NCBI RefSeq assembly: GCF_963678635.1
Contig: NC_087068.1
Coordinates: forward strand, 18,975,872 to 19,039,871
Reading direction: 5' to 3'
DNA: 64,000 nucleotides
Origin: Symsagittifera roscoffensis
Taxonomy: Eukaryota; Xenacoelomorpha; Acoela; Convolutidae
Below the pieces are notes generated by a model. That model searched no databases. It worked only from the letters and a program-made list of their open reading frames with translations, and had not been told where the DNA came from. This document shows positions 35,848-45,166 of the stretch, piece by piece. The first letter of the stretch is position 1, and each line of letters begins with the position of its first letter. A program made the position numbers and the translations under genes.

Positions 35848-38800
35848 ATGAGGCGGAGCAGGGTACCGGTAGCTGAAAAAAGACCTACCGAAGCAAAGTA
35901 TAATTCGTCGCTACGCAAAACAACATCAATGGGCCCAAAGATAACAAAGAAGAACTTTTCAGTTAACATGGTCAGCACAAGGAGTACAGCGGAGAACAGA
36001 GCAAGAGAGGGCATGGAAGGGGAACGAGTAGAACCCACCATCAAGATTGATCTAGAGACACCTGATCAAAGTGTTGATGAAAAAAGGAAAATAGCGACGG
36101 AGTCTACTCCAATGCCCAATGCAGAAGAACCAAACTCGAAACCCATAGAATTCTCACCAATAGACAACGTGGAAGATGCAGTAGGCAACACCGAAGAAAC
36201 GGTGAAAGAAGACTCTCAAGTAAAAAAGACATCTTTTACAGAAAGGTTGGCGATGATGGTCGGAATAAAAACGAAAGAGAACGTGACTGAAGAACCAAAA
36301 GCTGAAAGAGCACGAACATTTGGAACAGTGAGCACGAAGACGACAGAAGCCAATCCGAGAGAGGAACAAACTAGAGCAGAAGCGACGGCCGAAGATAGAC
36401 CGACGGCTGACCATGAAGAGGCTACTCTTGAGCTAGGTGACTTGATGGCGAAACTGAATCAGATCGACAAAAAGCTGAAGCACAGCGAAGAGGACAGAGA
36501 AGTGATAAAAAAAGAATTAAGATACAACAAAAACGAGTATCTGGATAGTTATTTTAACCTGGCCAAGGCAACAGAAGAGAGATTCAAGGAAATGTCAGAT
36601 AATGTAGAAACCACCAATGAAGAACGAGATAAGAACATCAAAAAAGATTTGCAACAGTTAAAAAACCGATATGATGATGTCAACAGCCAATTAGGTAGCC
36701 TGGAAAAGAGAATGGACACAATGAGCAAAAATCAGGCCGAGAGTTCGTGTGCAATACAGGCGAAATTGGATGCAATCTTGAGTAATTCTACCTCACAAGA
36801 AAGACCGGCAGCGGATCGCGCGCAAGGCACCAGAGTTGACTTCGTGGAACCACAAAGGAACAAACGGCAATCGACACCGTTGCCCTTAACCCGGGATACG
36901 GTGAGCATAGCACCAACAGCTGCTAAAACAATCATGAAGAATGGAATGTCAAGTACAACGACTGGTCCGGGGGACTCAACAGCTAACAGCAACGCAGGTC
37001 CGGATGCTATGACATGGGCAAACACTTGGGAGATGATGAACAGGACTCTAGAGGCCTTCGCCACGAGGAACACTAACTCGAGCGATAGGAGAGATGGGAA
37101 ATCAAGAAAAACATTCAAGAAGCCAAAAGAATTCAAAGACGACTCAGATGGATGCATTGACACGTGGGTGGAAGTGATGAGATTACATCTAGAGCAAGAC
37201 AACTTGAACGATGAAAGACAAGCATGCACAGCCATACTCAGCAATTTAGAAGGCACAGCATTAAAATGCGTGGTTGCGAAGAAAGAAGAAGAACGCGATA
37301 CCGCGGACAAGATCTTCGAGATATTGCTGAATCGATTCGGGTCAGGCATGAAGGGTCACCAAGCGATGATGCGATTTGAAAAGAGAAGGCAGAGGGACGA
37401 CGAGTCAATAGATCGGTTCCTAGATGATCTCGAGAGCTTGAGAAGAAGGAGTGACCCAGAGGAGTCGACAAACAGAAGAAACTTTAGCATTGCCTCGAAG
37501 TTCATTGATGGGGTAAAAAGTGACGACTTAAGGACAATGTTAGCAACATACTACACATTGTCGAAAGACAGCGCACCAACCCCAGAAGAAATGAGACAGA
37601 AATCAAGGGAATACATGCTGATGAAACCCAAGAAATACTCGTATTCAGAAAATAGGAACACGCAAGGGGGAAGTCAACCGCAGAGGTCGTCATGGTACAA
37701 ACCTAGAGATGACATGGACAAGCGCAGATCATGCGCGAACTGCGGGTCGGCGGATCACCACGTGGCTGACTGCACAACATACAAACAAGGCATGAAGAGT
37801 CTAGGATATGCACCAGATGAGGAGGACATGAGCCAGATGGAGGAACACGAGTACTATAGTGGCTTAATCATCAAGATAGGCGCAAGATGCTTCTTCTGTA
37901 ACCAGGAGGGGCACTTCCGAATGGATTGTCCCTTGTTCTGGGAAGCGGTCAAGGACCAGAGTCACCCTAAACATAAGTTGGCATTAGCGGCGGTGCAGAA
38001 TCAGCGGAACAGGCAAAACGAATTTGAATCGAGGAACTTAGGAGCACCAAGCACGGAATTGCCGACGAAGACAGTGAAAGCTGTAACACATGTTAATGAT
38101 GCCATAGAATCCGCGGCAGGGAACTCTCTAGAGATAAATTATGAGAAAGCGGCGACGGAAGCAGTTGCCAAAGTGAAACAGGACCTGGCTGCGAAAGAAA
38201 TAGAGCAACGACTAAAGCTGGAGATAGAAAGACAGAATTTTAACGAAGCATTAACTGGATCGAACCAAGCACCAGAAGCTGTACCGGGCTCAACAAAGAC
38301 CGGGAATTGTAACACTGTAAAAATGATTACGGGAAAGCCATTCGGCATATCGAGAATCGGGGCTAGAATAATGTCGATAATCACAGTGGGCGGCCACGAG
38401 GTAACCAGAAACTTGAGCGAACCGAGTGACCAGACAGTAATGCATATTGATGTGTACGCAGATTACTTGAGTCGTATAAGCCCACAAACGACTTCTAGAG
38501 CGCTGAGAGCACTACTCACGAGAGGGGGCAGCAAGTCGGTACGTGTTGATAACAGGTATACTGAAGCTTATGGTCCACACGAGGTGATGCTAAATATAGA
38601 TGGGATTAACATCTATACCAAGACGATGATAACATGTGACGAAGACCTAATTGGACAAATCTACGTAGGGAAAGAAGAATTGAAAGTGAGATCGATTGGA
38701 CACTGCGCCATGCTTGAGGAAGATGCAATGCACATCGGGACGGAGGCAGATGTGACAGGGCACGTGCTGGATATAAGTGGCAAAAAGACTCAGTTGCGTG

Positions 38801-41800
38801 GGTTGCTTGACACGGGAGCAGTCTTGAGCGTTATACCAATCGAAACTTGGGAGAAGATGGGCTTTGACAAAGGTGACTTGATAGACTCGAGAATACGGCT
38901 GTCAGCTGCAAACAAAGGGGCCCTACGGGTGCTGGGCAGGACGCCGATAATAGCCCTCAATTTGGGGGAACGTAACCTGTGGATGAGCTTTATCGTGGTA
39001 GAAAACCTAGATGAATCTGACCAATTCATTTTGGGCAGAGACTTCATCAGGAATTTCGACGTAACGATTGATTTAAATAACGCAATGTTCAGGATACGGA
39101 ACCCGGATAGGAGGTACGCAATCAAACCGGTAAATTTAATAATGGCAAATGAAAACAAAGCACCGGTATTCTTGAGTAGGAGGGTGAGGCTAAAAGCTAA
39201 TGAAGCGGCAATCGTAAGTTTGAGGATGAAAAATTACAATGAACTAAGTGACAACAAGCAAGTGTGCATAGTTCCGAATCCTAATAGTCAAAGTGCTGCT
39301 GTTTTAGGAAGATCATTTTCGATAACGAAGAGCGGCCTCTGCGTCAGTGTCTTGTTGAATACCCTTGATATACCGATCACGATACAAAGAGGGAGGAAAC
39401 TGGGATATGCTTTACCGGTTAAAACTCGATATGAAACAATTGAGAATTCAAAACAAAATGAAGTTGTTGATTGCCCCAATCACAGGGACAAAATTTGTAT
39501 CTTGAGACGATTGCAGAAAATAAAAGATTCTTCAGGTCTTATTAAATCACTTAAGTCAGAAACGGATGATGGTCTTTCGAGCTGTTCGAACTTTCCAGAG
39601 CGACCCACACTAGATGAAATGCAAAATGAAAAACCGGTCCTGCCGGAGATTGAACATTTGAGGGGCAAACTGAAAGATGAACAGCTCGAAGCCATCAAGG
39701 ACGTACTAGAGCGGAACGAGGATGTTTTTTCGAGGCATAAGGCGGATATCGGGTGTTGCAATTTCGTTGAGCATGAAATAGAACTTGAGGAAAACGCGGT
39801 ACCACACAGGGAGGGGGCGAGGCGCATGACCCCACACAAATCGGACGCGTGTAGAAAAGAGATCGAGACGTTACTAGAGTATGACATGATAGAACCATCC
39901 AAGTCACCGTGGGCGTGTGGAGTAGTGATGGCCAAAAAGAAAGGCGACCAGTTGAGGTTTTGTTGTGACTTTCGATACCTGAACTCCGTCACGGTGAAGG
40001 ATGCCTATCCCATACCTAGGATTGATGAGAGCCTCTCGAAGTTAGGTGATGCAAAACTTTTTACGACTCTTGATTTAGGCTCAGCCTTTTGGCAAGTACC
40101 ACTAAGGAAGCAGGACAGGGACAAGACAGGGTTTGCCTGCGAGTTGGGTCTGTTTCAATGGAAACGGATGCCGTTTGGACTTTGCAATGCCACAGCCACG
40201 TTTCAGCGGTTGATGGCACACGCGCTGATAGGCGTAACGAGGAAGTATGGCAACCTGGTAATGTGCTACGTGGATGACGTGGTAATAGCGACGCCAACAC
40301 TGGAAGACCACATTGAGAGACTAGACGAAGTGTTTGCATGCATGAAGAGGTCGGGGCTAAAGTGTAAACCATCAAAGTGCGAGATACTCAAGGACTCAAT
40401 AAAATACTTGGGCAGGATGGTAGACAAGCACGGCATCAGACCTGATACGGACGCCGTGGAAGCAGTCCTGACCTGGAAATCACCGAAGAAAGAGCACCAG
40501 TTGATGAGCTTCCTGGGTTTCGCTAACTATTATAGAGAGTTCATCAAAGGCTATGCAGACAAGGTATACCCGATGCAACAATTAATGAGACACAAGGGCA
40601 AGAAGTTCACGTGGAACAACGCAGCAGAAGAGTCATTCCAGAGGATAAAGAAAGAGCTATGTGAGGCACCAGTACTGGGTATGCCGACTGAGAAAGGGAT
40701 GTACGTGCTGGACACGGATGCGTCGGTAGTCGCGATTTCTGGGATTCTCTACCAAGAACAAGAATGGAATGGGAAGACAGTCTTGAGACCAATAGCGTAC
40801 GCGAGCAAAGTCCTGAGTGACACGGAAATGAAGTACGGAGCACCGAAAGCTGAGATGTTCGCGGTGGTTACCTTTGTCGAGAAATACAGGGCATACTTGG
40901 GCAGTGAACCATTCAAGTTGCGAGTCGACAACAGAGCACTGAGCTGGCTGAAAACGTACTCAATGGACCAAAGTTACATTGGGAGGTGGATAGTTCGCCT
41001 GGACGGATACAACATGATAATTGAGCATAGAACGCGAGATAAACATCAGAATGCCGACAGCTTGAGTAAGAAGACGGAGTTCTATGAGAGACAAGAGCAA
41101 AGAGAAGCAGACAGACCTGAAATCAAAGATGGCTTCTCATTCATGGACAAGGAAACGTACGACAGTCTTCCACTCACGAGATGGCTGGACAAGTCAAGCA
41201 AACCGATAGAAGATCATCCTGAATTGCCTAAAGAGCCTCCAGAGAAGACCATCTTGAGGAAGAGCAAGAGGATTCCGATTGAGATTATACTCAAGTCGAA
41301 GATCGTGAAGGAGACGCTCAAGGCAAAAGGCTATGATCTTAACCAGGTGGAAGCAGGAACTGCACAGATAGATGATGACTTAATGAGGTTGCTCGAGAAA
41401 CTATCAGATGATAAGCCCGTGATCCAGGAGAAGGGTACAGAGAAACCGGAATTCACTATACTTCGGAGAAAAGAAACAGTGAACGATACTGACTCATCAA
41501 GAGGAAGCGTCACTGACAGCAAAGATGTCGTGCGGTCACTAGTTGACAAAATCCCCGAAGACATTCTGGAGCAGACCAGGGTTAAGAAAAAGAAAGTGAC
41601 GTTCAAGGAAGATACTGAGCACCTGGGACCAGGTCAAGAGTCCGGGGAGTGTTCCAGGTTCACGGAAGAAGGAACCGGAGAAGGAAAATTGTCCGGGGAG
41701 CGTGAAGGATGGGATGAAGACTCGGATGAGAGCAGCGAAAACCAGGACAGTCTGTGCATGATACTGGCGGAAGAGAAGACAAGGCACCACGACAGGGAGT

Positions 41801-44646
41801 TACAGACGGATCCATCATCAGGAACGTACAATCTGGAGATACAGGAGATACGAGGTGGTGAGGAACTTGAGAGAATTGCGGTTTCAAGGAAGCCATACAG
41901 AGAACTATCATGCAACTCAAACGTCAGAACAAATCTGGTGTCAGAAGATGATATGAAAATCGTGAAAAGGATGATATGCGTGAAGCTGAGTGATGACATC
42001 CACAAACCTGGTGAGATGAATGGACAGATCATGGCGCTAAAGGAGCATGTCAAGGCAAGATATAGGCTGTCAGACCTAATAAGAGCCCAAAAGAATGACA
42101 AAATGACAAGTAACCTCTCCAAATGGATCCAGTCGGGGGTCAAGGAGAGGGGGGAACTCGAGGAAGACAGCTACAAGATCTTGAGCCAGTTCTACAAAGA
42201 GAAAAAAGACTTACTCTACCACACAGCTGATGGGGTGGTAGCATGCAAGAGGAAAGATGAGGAGAAGATATTACACAAATACAACCTCATCATACTGCCA
42301 CAGTTGTATCAAACGGAGGTGCTTTTCAGATCGCACGACCAGATGGGCCACCAGGGGATAGACAAAGTACAACAAAGGATACTTCACAGGTTTGATTGGC
42401 CAGGAATGAGAAAAGCTTGCGAGAGATGGGTGAATGCCTGCCTGGCATGTCTCCAGGTAAAAGACCCAAGGAAGATGAAGTTTCCCCTCAAGTCCGTTGA
42501 GAGCTCAGAGTTCAATGAAGTGGTGCAGATAGACCATCAAAAAATCTGCATGACGGAGTCGGGATATAACCAGATACTGGTTATAATAGATCACTTCACA
42601 AAGTTGGCGGAAGCGGTCCCGTGCCAAACAGCCTCGGCCGAGGAGACATGTGATCATCTGATAACGCATTGGATATCGCGGTATGGTTGTCCAATGACTT
42701 TCCAGTCGGACAACGGCAAAGCTTTTGTAGGGGACTTGACAAAAGAATTGATGAAGAGATCGCACATTGCTCAAGCACACTCGACAACCTATCATCCACA
42801 GACCAATGGGTTGGTAGAGAGACAAAACAGGACACTGGTCAACATGTTAAGGGTGTACTGCTCAAGATACATGACGGACTGGGACAAATACCTGCCACAG
42901 GTAATAGGAGCCTACAACAGTACACAGCACTCAACTACGGGCATCAGTCCTTTCATGATGTTGACGGGCAGGGAGAGAGCAATGCCTCTGACATTCTTTT
43001 ACCCGGAATACGAAGGGAAAAAGACGTCGCCTCAGGCATACGTGAAAGAAGCGATCAAAAGACAACAGGAATTGAACGAGCTATGCAGGAGGAACACGGC
43101 GCAAGCGCAAATGAGGCAACGCAGGAAATACGACGAAAAAATATTACGAGCAAAGCCATATGAAGTGGGCCAATACGTGTGGGTCTTCCAAAATGTCATA
43201 CCGCCCAAGGGAACAAAGAAACTACTCAAGAAGTGGAGGGGACCATTCATGATAACGGAGGTTCATCAACAAGGACGGTTCTATCGCTTGAGTACTGGGC
43301 GAGCGGCACATTATGAAAATCTGAAGCCTCACGTCCCGTCTCCAGAGGATTGGTGCATACCGAAGGACATGGAGGGTCTTGAGTATCTGGTGGTAGAGCC
43401 AGCGTGTGAAGTGAATGAGAAAGGCACTAGAGAGAAAAATGATGGTAATGAGAACCTGAGTTTGGACGACAATGAAAAGATAGGAGTGGAGTCTGATGCA
43501 GGATCATTTGTAGAAGAAGACTGGAACGACCCGGAGCAAGACGAGGTGACGAAATGGATGGAACCGGATCGAACAACACCACCGGAAACCAGGTCTGGCA
43601 ATCGCAAACGCACAGGCATGAGGTACAACAGGTACGGGGACGACTTCTTGATCGATAAGATACAGCCAGACAAATTGGGCGAGGAATTACTGAAGGCAGG
43701 CGAACTGGAAGCTGGAGAGGAATGGCAGGTCATTGACGATGGTGGTCATTATCTGCAGGATGATTACTCGACGCCAGAAGTAGAAACGGATCTCGAACAG
43801 AGTGAGATAGAGAGGAGGGAGAACACGAACTTGAGGATTCTAGAGTGGATGCGTGATGTCAAAGACGAGAGCCGCGAAGGACAAAGCATTCAGCAAGTCG
43901 ATGTATCAGCAGCAAATTACATGAAGACAGAGGACCCTCTTTTCGGATGGACGGCAAGAGACAGGCCACTGGACATTCCTCAGGACAATTCAGACCCGAC
44001 AACATCGACGGGGACGTCGATAAATATTTTTGTCCGGGGAGTGGGGGTAGGACTTACCCACACCGAAAATTTGATGATAAAGAAGCTCAAGGAAGTGAGA
44101 GAAACGAGCGAATTGGAACTGGAGGAAGAAGAGCCAGAGCCTACTATAGGTCGGAATTTCAAAACGAAATTCGAAATACCCAATGAATACTCGGAGAACA
44201 TCATGATAACAGATAGCGACTTCATCCTGTCAAACAGGACCAGCGCGATCTGCATCACGGCGGACATGAGTTTCAAATCAAGATTGGAAGCTGACTTCAA
44301 AAGAGAGTACCAGAATGTAGAGTTTCTGTTCAGACAGAGACCAGGACTGGGAGGGATGGCAGCGCTTCCACCGTCAGTGGCACAAGTCCCGGGCAAATAT
44401 CTGTGCTTCCTAGTAACGAGGGTCAATGACAGGAACACAATCGATCCCGAACACGTGATATTGACACTAACAAGATTACGAGAATTCATGATTGAAAGAG
44501 GGATAACAGAAGTCTCAATGCCGGTGTATGACCCGAACAGGGGCAAACTGAGCCCGAGGGAATTGTACGCTATCCTACATGTGGTCTTTGCAGAAACTGA
44601 GATAATGGTGTATCTTCATAAGAAGTACTACTTGAGCATCGCCTGA
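35848..44646 (+). CDS. Gag-Pol polyprotein with C-terminal macrodomain-like module (2,932 aa)
   Basis: It encodes the particle and replication proteins of the element in one frame, without the frameshift common between gag and pol. Order by residue: acidic N-terminus; coiled coil about 190-300; capsid-like helical region about 420-600; two CX2CX4HX4C zinc knuckles at 629-642 and 681-694; aspartic protease with DTGA at 988; reverse transcriptase about 1340-1530 with YVDD at 1474-1477; RNase H with D1622, E1669 and D1694; an unusually long acidic linker, about 1745-2160; integrase with H2163, H2168, C2198 and C2201, then D2229, D2288 and E2324 (spacing 35); a GPF motif near 2464. A 450-residue tail follows, ending in a TARG1-like macrodomain at about 2785-2930. 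All catalytic residues of the replication enzymes are present. The first ATG after the upstream acceptor was chosen as start. Confidence 0.95.
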   Translation: MRRSRVPVAEKRPTEAKYNSSLRKTTSMGPKITKKNFSVNMVSTRSTAENRAREGMEGERVEPTIKIDLETPDQSVDEKRKIATESTPMPNAEEPNSKPIEFSPIDNVEDAVGNTEETVKEDSQVKKTSFTERLAMMVGIKTKENVTEEPKAERARTFGTVSTKTTEANPREEQTRAEATAEDRPTADHEEATLELGDLMAKLNQIDKKLKHSEEDREVIKKELRYNKNEYLDSYFNLAKATEERFKEMSDNVETTNEERDKNIKKDLQQLKNRYDDVNSQLGSLEKRMDTMSKNQAESSCAIQAKLDAILSNSTSQERPAADRAQGTRVDFVEPQRNKRQSTPLPLTRDTVSIAPTAAKTIMKNGMSSTTTGPGDSTANSNAGPDAMTWANTWEMMNRTLEAFATRNTNSSDRRDGKSRKTFKKPKEFKDDSDGCIDTWVEVMRLHLEQDNLNDERQACTAILSNLEGTALKCVVAKKEEERDTADKIFEILLNRFGSGMKGHQAMMRFEKRRQRDDESIDRFLDDLESLRRRSDPEESTNRRNFSIASKFIDGVKSDDLRTMLATYYTLSKDSAPTPEEMRQKSREYMLMKPKKYSYSENRNTQGGSQPQRSSWYKPRDDMDKRRSCANCGSADHHVADCTTYKQGMKSLGYAPDEEDMSQMEEHEYYSGLIIKIGARCFFCNQEGHFRMDCPLFWEAVKDQSHPKHKLALAAVQNQRNRQNEFESRNLGAPSTELPTKTVKAVTHVNDAIESAAGNSLEINYEKAATEAVAKVKQDLAAKEIEQRLKLEIERQNFNEALTGSNQAPEAVPGSTKTGNCNTVKMITGKPFGISRIGARIMSIITVGGHEVTRNLSEPSDQTVMHIDVYADYLSRISPQTTSRALRALLTRGGSKSVRVDNRYTEAYGPHEVMLNIDGINIYTKTMITCDEDLIGQIYVGKEELKVRSIGHCAMLEEDAMHIGTEADVTGHVLDISGKKTQLRGLLDTGAVLSVIPIETWEKMGFDKGDLIDSRIRLSAANKGALRVLGRTPIIALNLGERNLWMSFIVVENLDESDQFILGRDFIRNFDVTIDLNNAMFRIRNPDRRYAIKPVNLIMANENKAPVFLSRRVRLKANEAAIVSLRMKNYNELSDNKQVCIVPNPNSQSAAVLGRSFSITKSGLCVSVLLNTLDIPITIQRGRKLGYALPVKTRYETIENSKQNEVVDCPNHRDKICILRRLQKIKDSSGLIKSLKSETDDGLSSCSNFPERPTLDEMQNEKPVLPEIEHLRGKLKDEQLEAIKDVLERNEDVFSRHKADIGCCNFVEHEIELEENAVPHREGARRMTPHKSDACRKEIETLLEYDMIEPSKSPWACGVVMAKKKGDQLRFCCDFRYLNSVTVKDAYPIPRIDESLSKLGDAKLFTTLDLGSAFWQVPLRKQDRDKTGFACELGLFQWKRMPFGLCNATATFQRLMAHALIGVTRKYGNLVMCYVDDVVIATPTLEDHIERLDEVFACMKRSGLKCKPSKCEILKDSIKYLGRMVDKHGIRPDTDAVEAVLTWKSPKKEHQLMSFLGFANYYREFIKGYADKVYPMQQLMRHKGKKFTWNNAAEESFQRIKKELCEAPVLGMPTEKGMYVLDTDASVVAISGILYQEQEWNGKTVLRPIAYASKVLSDTEMKYGAPKAEMFAVVTFVEKYRAYLGSEPFKLRVDNRALSWLKTYSMDQSYIGRWIVRLDGYNMIIEHRTRDKHQNADSLSKKTEFYERQEQREADRPEIKDGFSFMDKETYDSLPLTRWLDKSSKPIEDHPELPKEPPEKTILRKSKRIPIEIILKSKIVKETLKAKGYDLNQVEAGTAQIDDDLMRLLEKLSDDKPVIQEKGTEKPEFTILRRKETVNDTDSSRGSVTDSKDVVRSLVDKIPEDILEQTRVKKKKVTFKEDTEHLGPGQESGECSRFTEEGTGEGKLSGEREGWDEDSDESSENQDSLCMILAEEKTRHHDRELQTDPSSGTYNLEIQEIRGGEELERIAVSRKPYRELSCNSNVRTNLVSEDDMKIVKRMICVKLSDDIHKPGEMNGQIMALKEHVKARYRLSDLIRAQKNDKMTSNLSKWIQSGVKERGELEEDSYKILSQFYKEKKDLLYHTADGVVACKRKDEEKILHKYNLIILPQLYQTEVLFRSHDQMGHQGIDKVQQRILHRFDWPGMRKACERWVNACLACLQVKDPRKMKFPLKSVESSEFNEVVQIDHQKICMTESGYNQILVIIDHFTKLAEAVPCQTASAEETCDHLITHWISRYGCPMTFQSDNGKAFVGDLTKELMKRSHIAQAHSTTYHPQTNGLVERQNRTLVNMLRVYCSRYMTDWDKYLPQVIGAYNSTQHSTTGISPFMMLTGRERAMPLTFFYPEYEGKKTSPQAYVKEAIKRQQELNELCRRNTAQAQMRQRRKYDEKILRAKPYEVGQYVWVFQNVIPPKGTKKLLKKWRGPFMITEVHQQGRFYRLSTGRAAHYENLKPHVPSPEDWCIPKDMEGLEYLVVEPACEVNEKGTREKNDGNENLSLDDNEKIGVESDAGSFVEEDWNDPEQDEVTKWMEPDRTTPPETRSGNRKRTGMRYNRYGDDFLIDKIQPDKLGEELLKAGELEAGEEWQVIDDGGHYLQDDYSTPEVETDLEQSEIERRENTNLRILEWMRDVKDESREGQSIQQVDVSAANYMKTEDPLFGWTARDRPLDIPQDNSDPTTSTGTSINIFVRGVGVGLTHTENLMIKKLKEVRETSELELEEEEPEPTIGRNFKTKFEIPNEYSENIMITDSDFILSNRTSAICITADMSFKSRLEADFKREYQNVEFLFRQRPGLGGMAALPPSVAQVPGKYLCFLVTRVNDRNTIDPEHVILTLTRLREFMIERGITEVSMPVYDPNRGKLSPRELYAILHVVFAETEIMVYLHKKYYLSIA
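44200..44643 (+). other. Macrodomain-like (TARG1/OARD1-type) region of ORF1
   Basis: Residues about 2785-2930 follow the order of motifs in the small TARG1/OARD1 macrodomains: a short strand before 'SDF', 'SAICITADMSF' where the family has its 'SLAHCIS-D' segment, 'ADFKREY', 'YLCFLVTR', a helix with 'LTRLREF', 'GITEVSMP', and a final 'VFAETEIMVYL'. The family binds ADP-ribose and removes it from glutamate. From memory of the human enzyme, its catalytic Lys aligns with Arg in 'LVTR', and its catalytic Asp with Gly in 'NRGKL'. If so, this copy may bind rather than hydrolyse. The assignment is pattern-based and needs a profile or structure search. Confidence 0.68.
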
Positions 44647-45166
44647 GTCGGGTACATGGGGGTATCGAGTCGGGTGTGAGGGAGGAGTCTTGAGTTAGGT
44701 ACTGGGGTGCGGCGCAGGTAAAGGGATCTTAAAGATATGATTGGCATGACAATTAAATTTTAAAACGAGTTAATGGTGCTAAAACATAAAATGAATCTGC
44801 ATGCTTTTAAGGGAATTCCAATTGAATTGTTTTAAGTGATATGAAAATGATAATATTTTAACCATACTGGTAAAAGGGGGGTCTCTAGGTTAGGAACATG
44901 ACATGTCAAGTTTCAATATGCTTTCTGTTTTCAGATCAAGTTTGAAAAACAAAATTGAAAATCCAACTATACTCAAGCGAGAAACAGAGAGAGAAACCTT
45001 GATTGAACTCGCTATAATCGGCACTTACAGCAAGTATTTGCAAGGGAACATTTCGAGAGAATTCTTGAGTTGGGTAATACTTGAGTCGGTAAGGTAATTC
45101 TTGAGCTGGTAAGGTAATTCTTGAGCTGGTTAACACATACCTGTATACATCCCGAAGTCACGAAGA
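44647..45166 (+). other. Inter-ORF spacer with splice acceptor and short repeats
   Basis: This 520-bp spacer holds AAAAGGGGGG at 44,872-44,881 and a strong acceptor, 'ctttctgttttcag', ending at 44,934. About 20-bp repeats of 'taattcttgagctggtaagg' type lie at 45,058-45,133. There is no ATG between the acceptor and ORF2 at 45,167. Confidence 0.75.
44921..44934 (+). promoter_or_regulatory. Candidate splice acceptor ahead of ORF2
   Basis: A pyrimidine tract followed by CAG, with 'ttttaac' about 75 bases upstream as a distant branch-point candidate. The first ATG after it is that of ORF2. This is the arrangement of a retroviral subgenomic (env-type) message. Inferred from sequence only. Confidence 0.5.

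Noticed and set aside
36154-44546. Numerous minus-strand and alternative-frame ORFs within ORF1
   Set aside because: They are shadows of the long Gag-Pol frame, with Ser/Leu/Cys-rich composition typical of antisense. The same holds for those within ORF2 (45,179-53,862).
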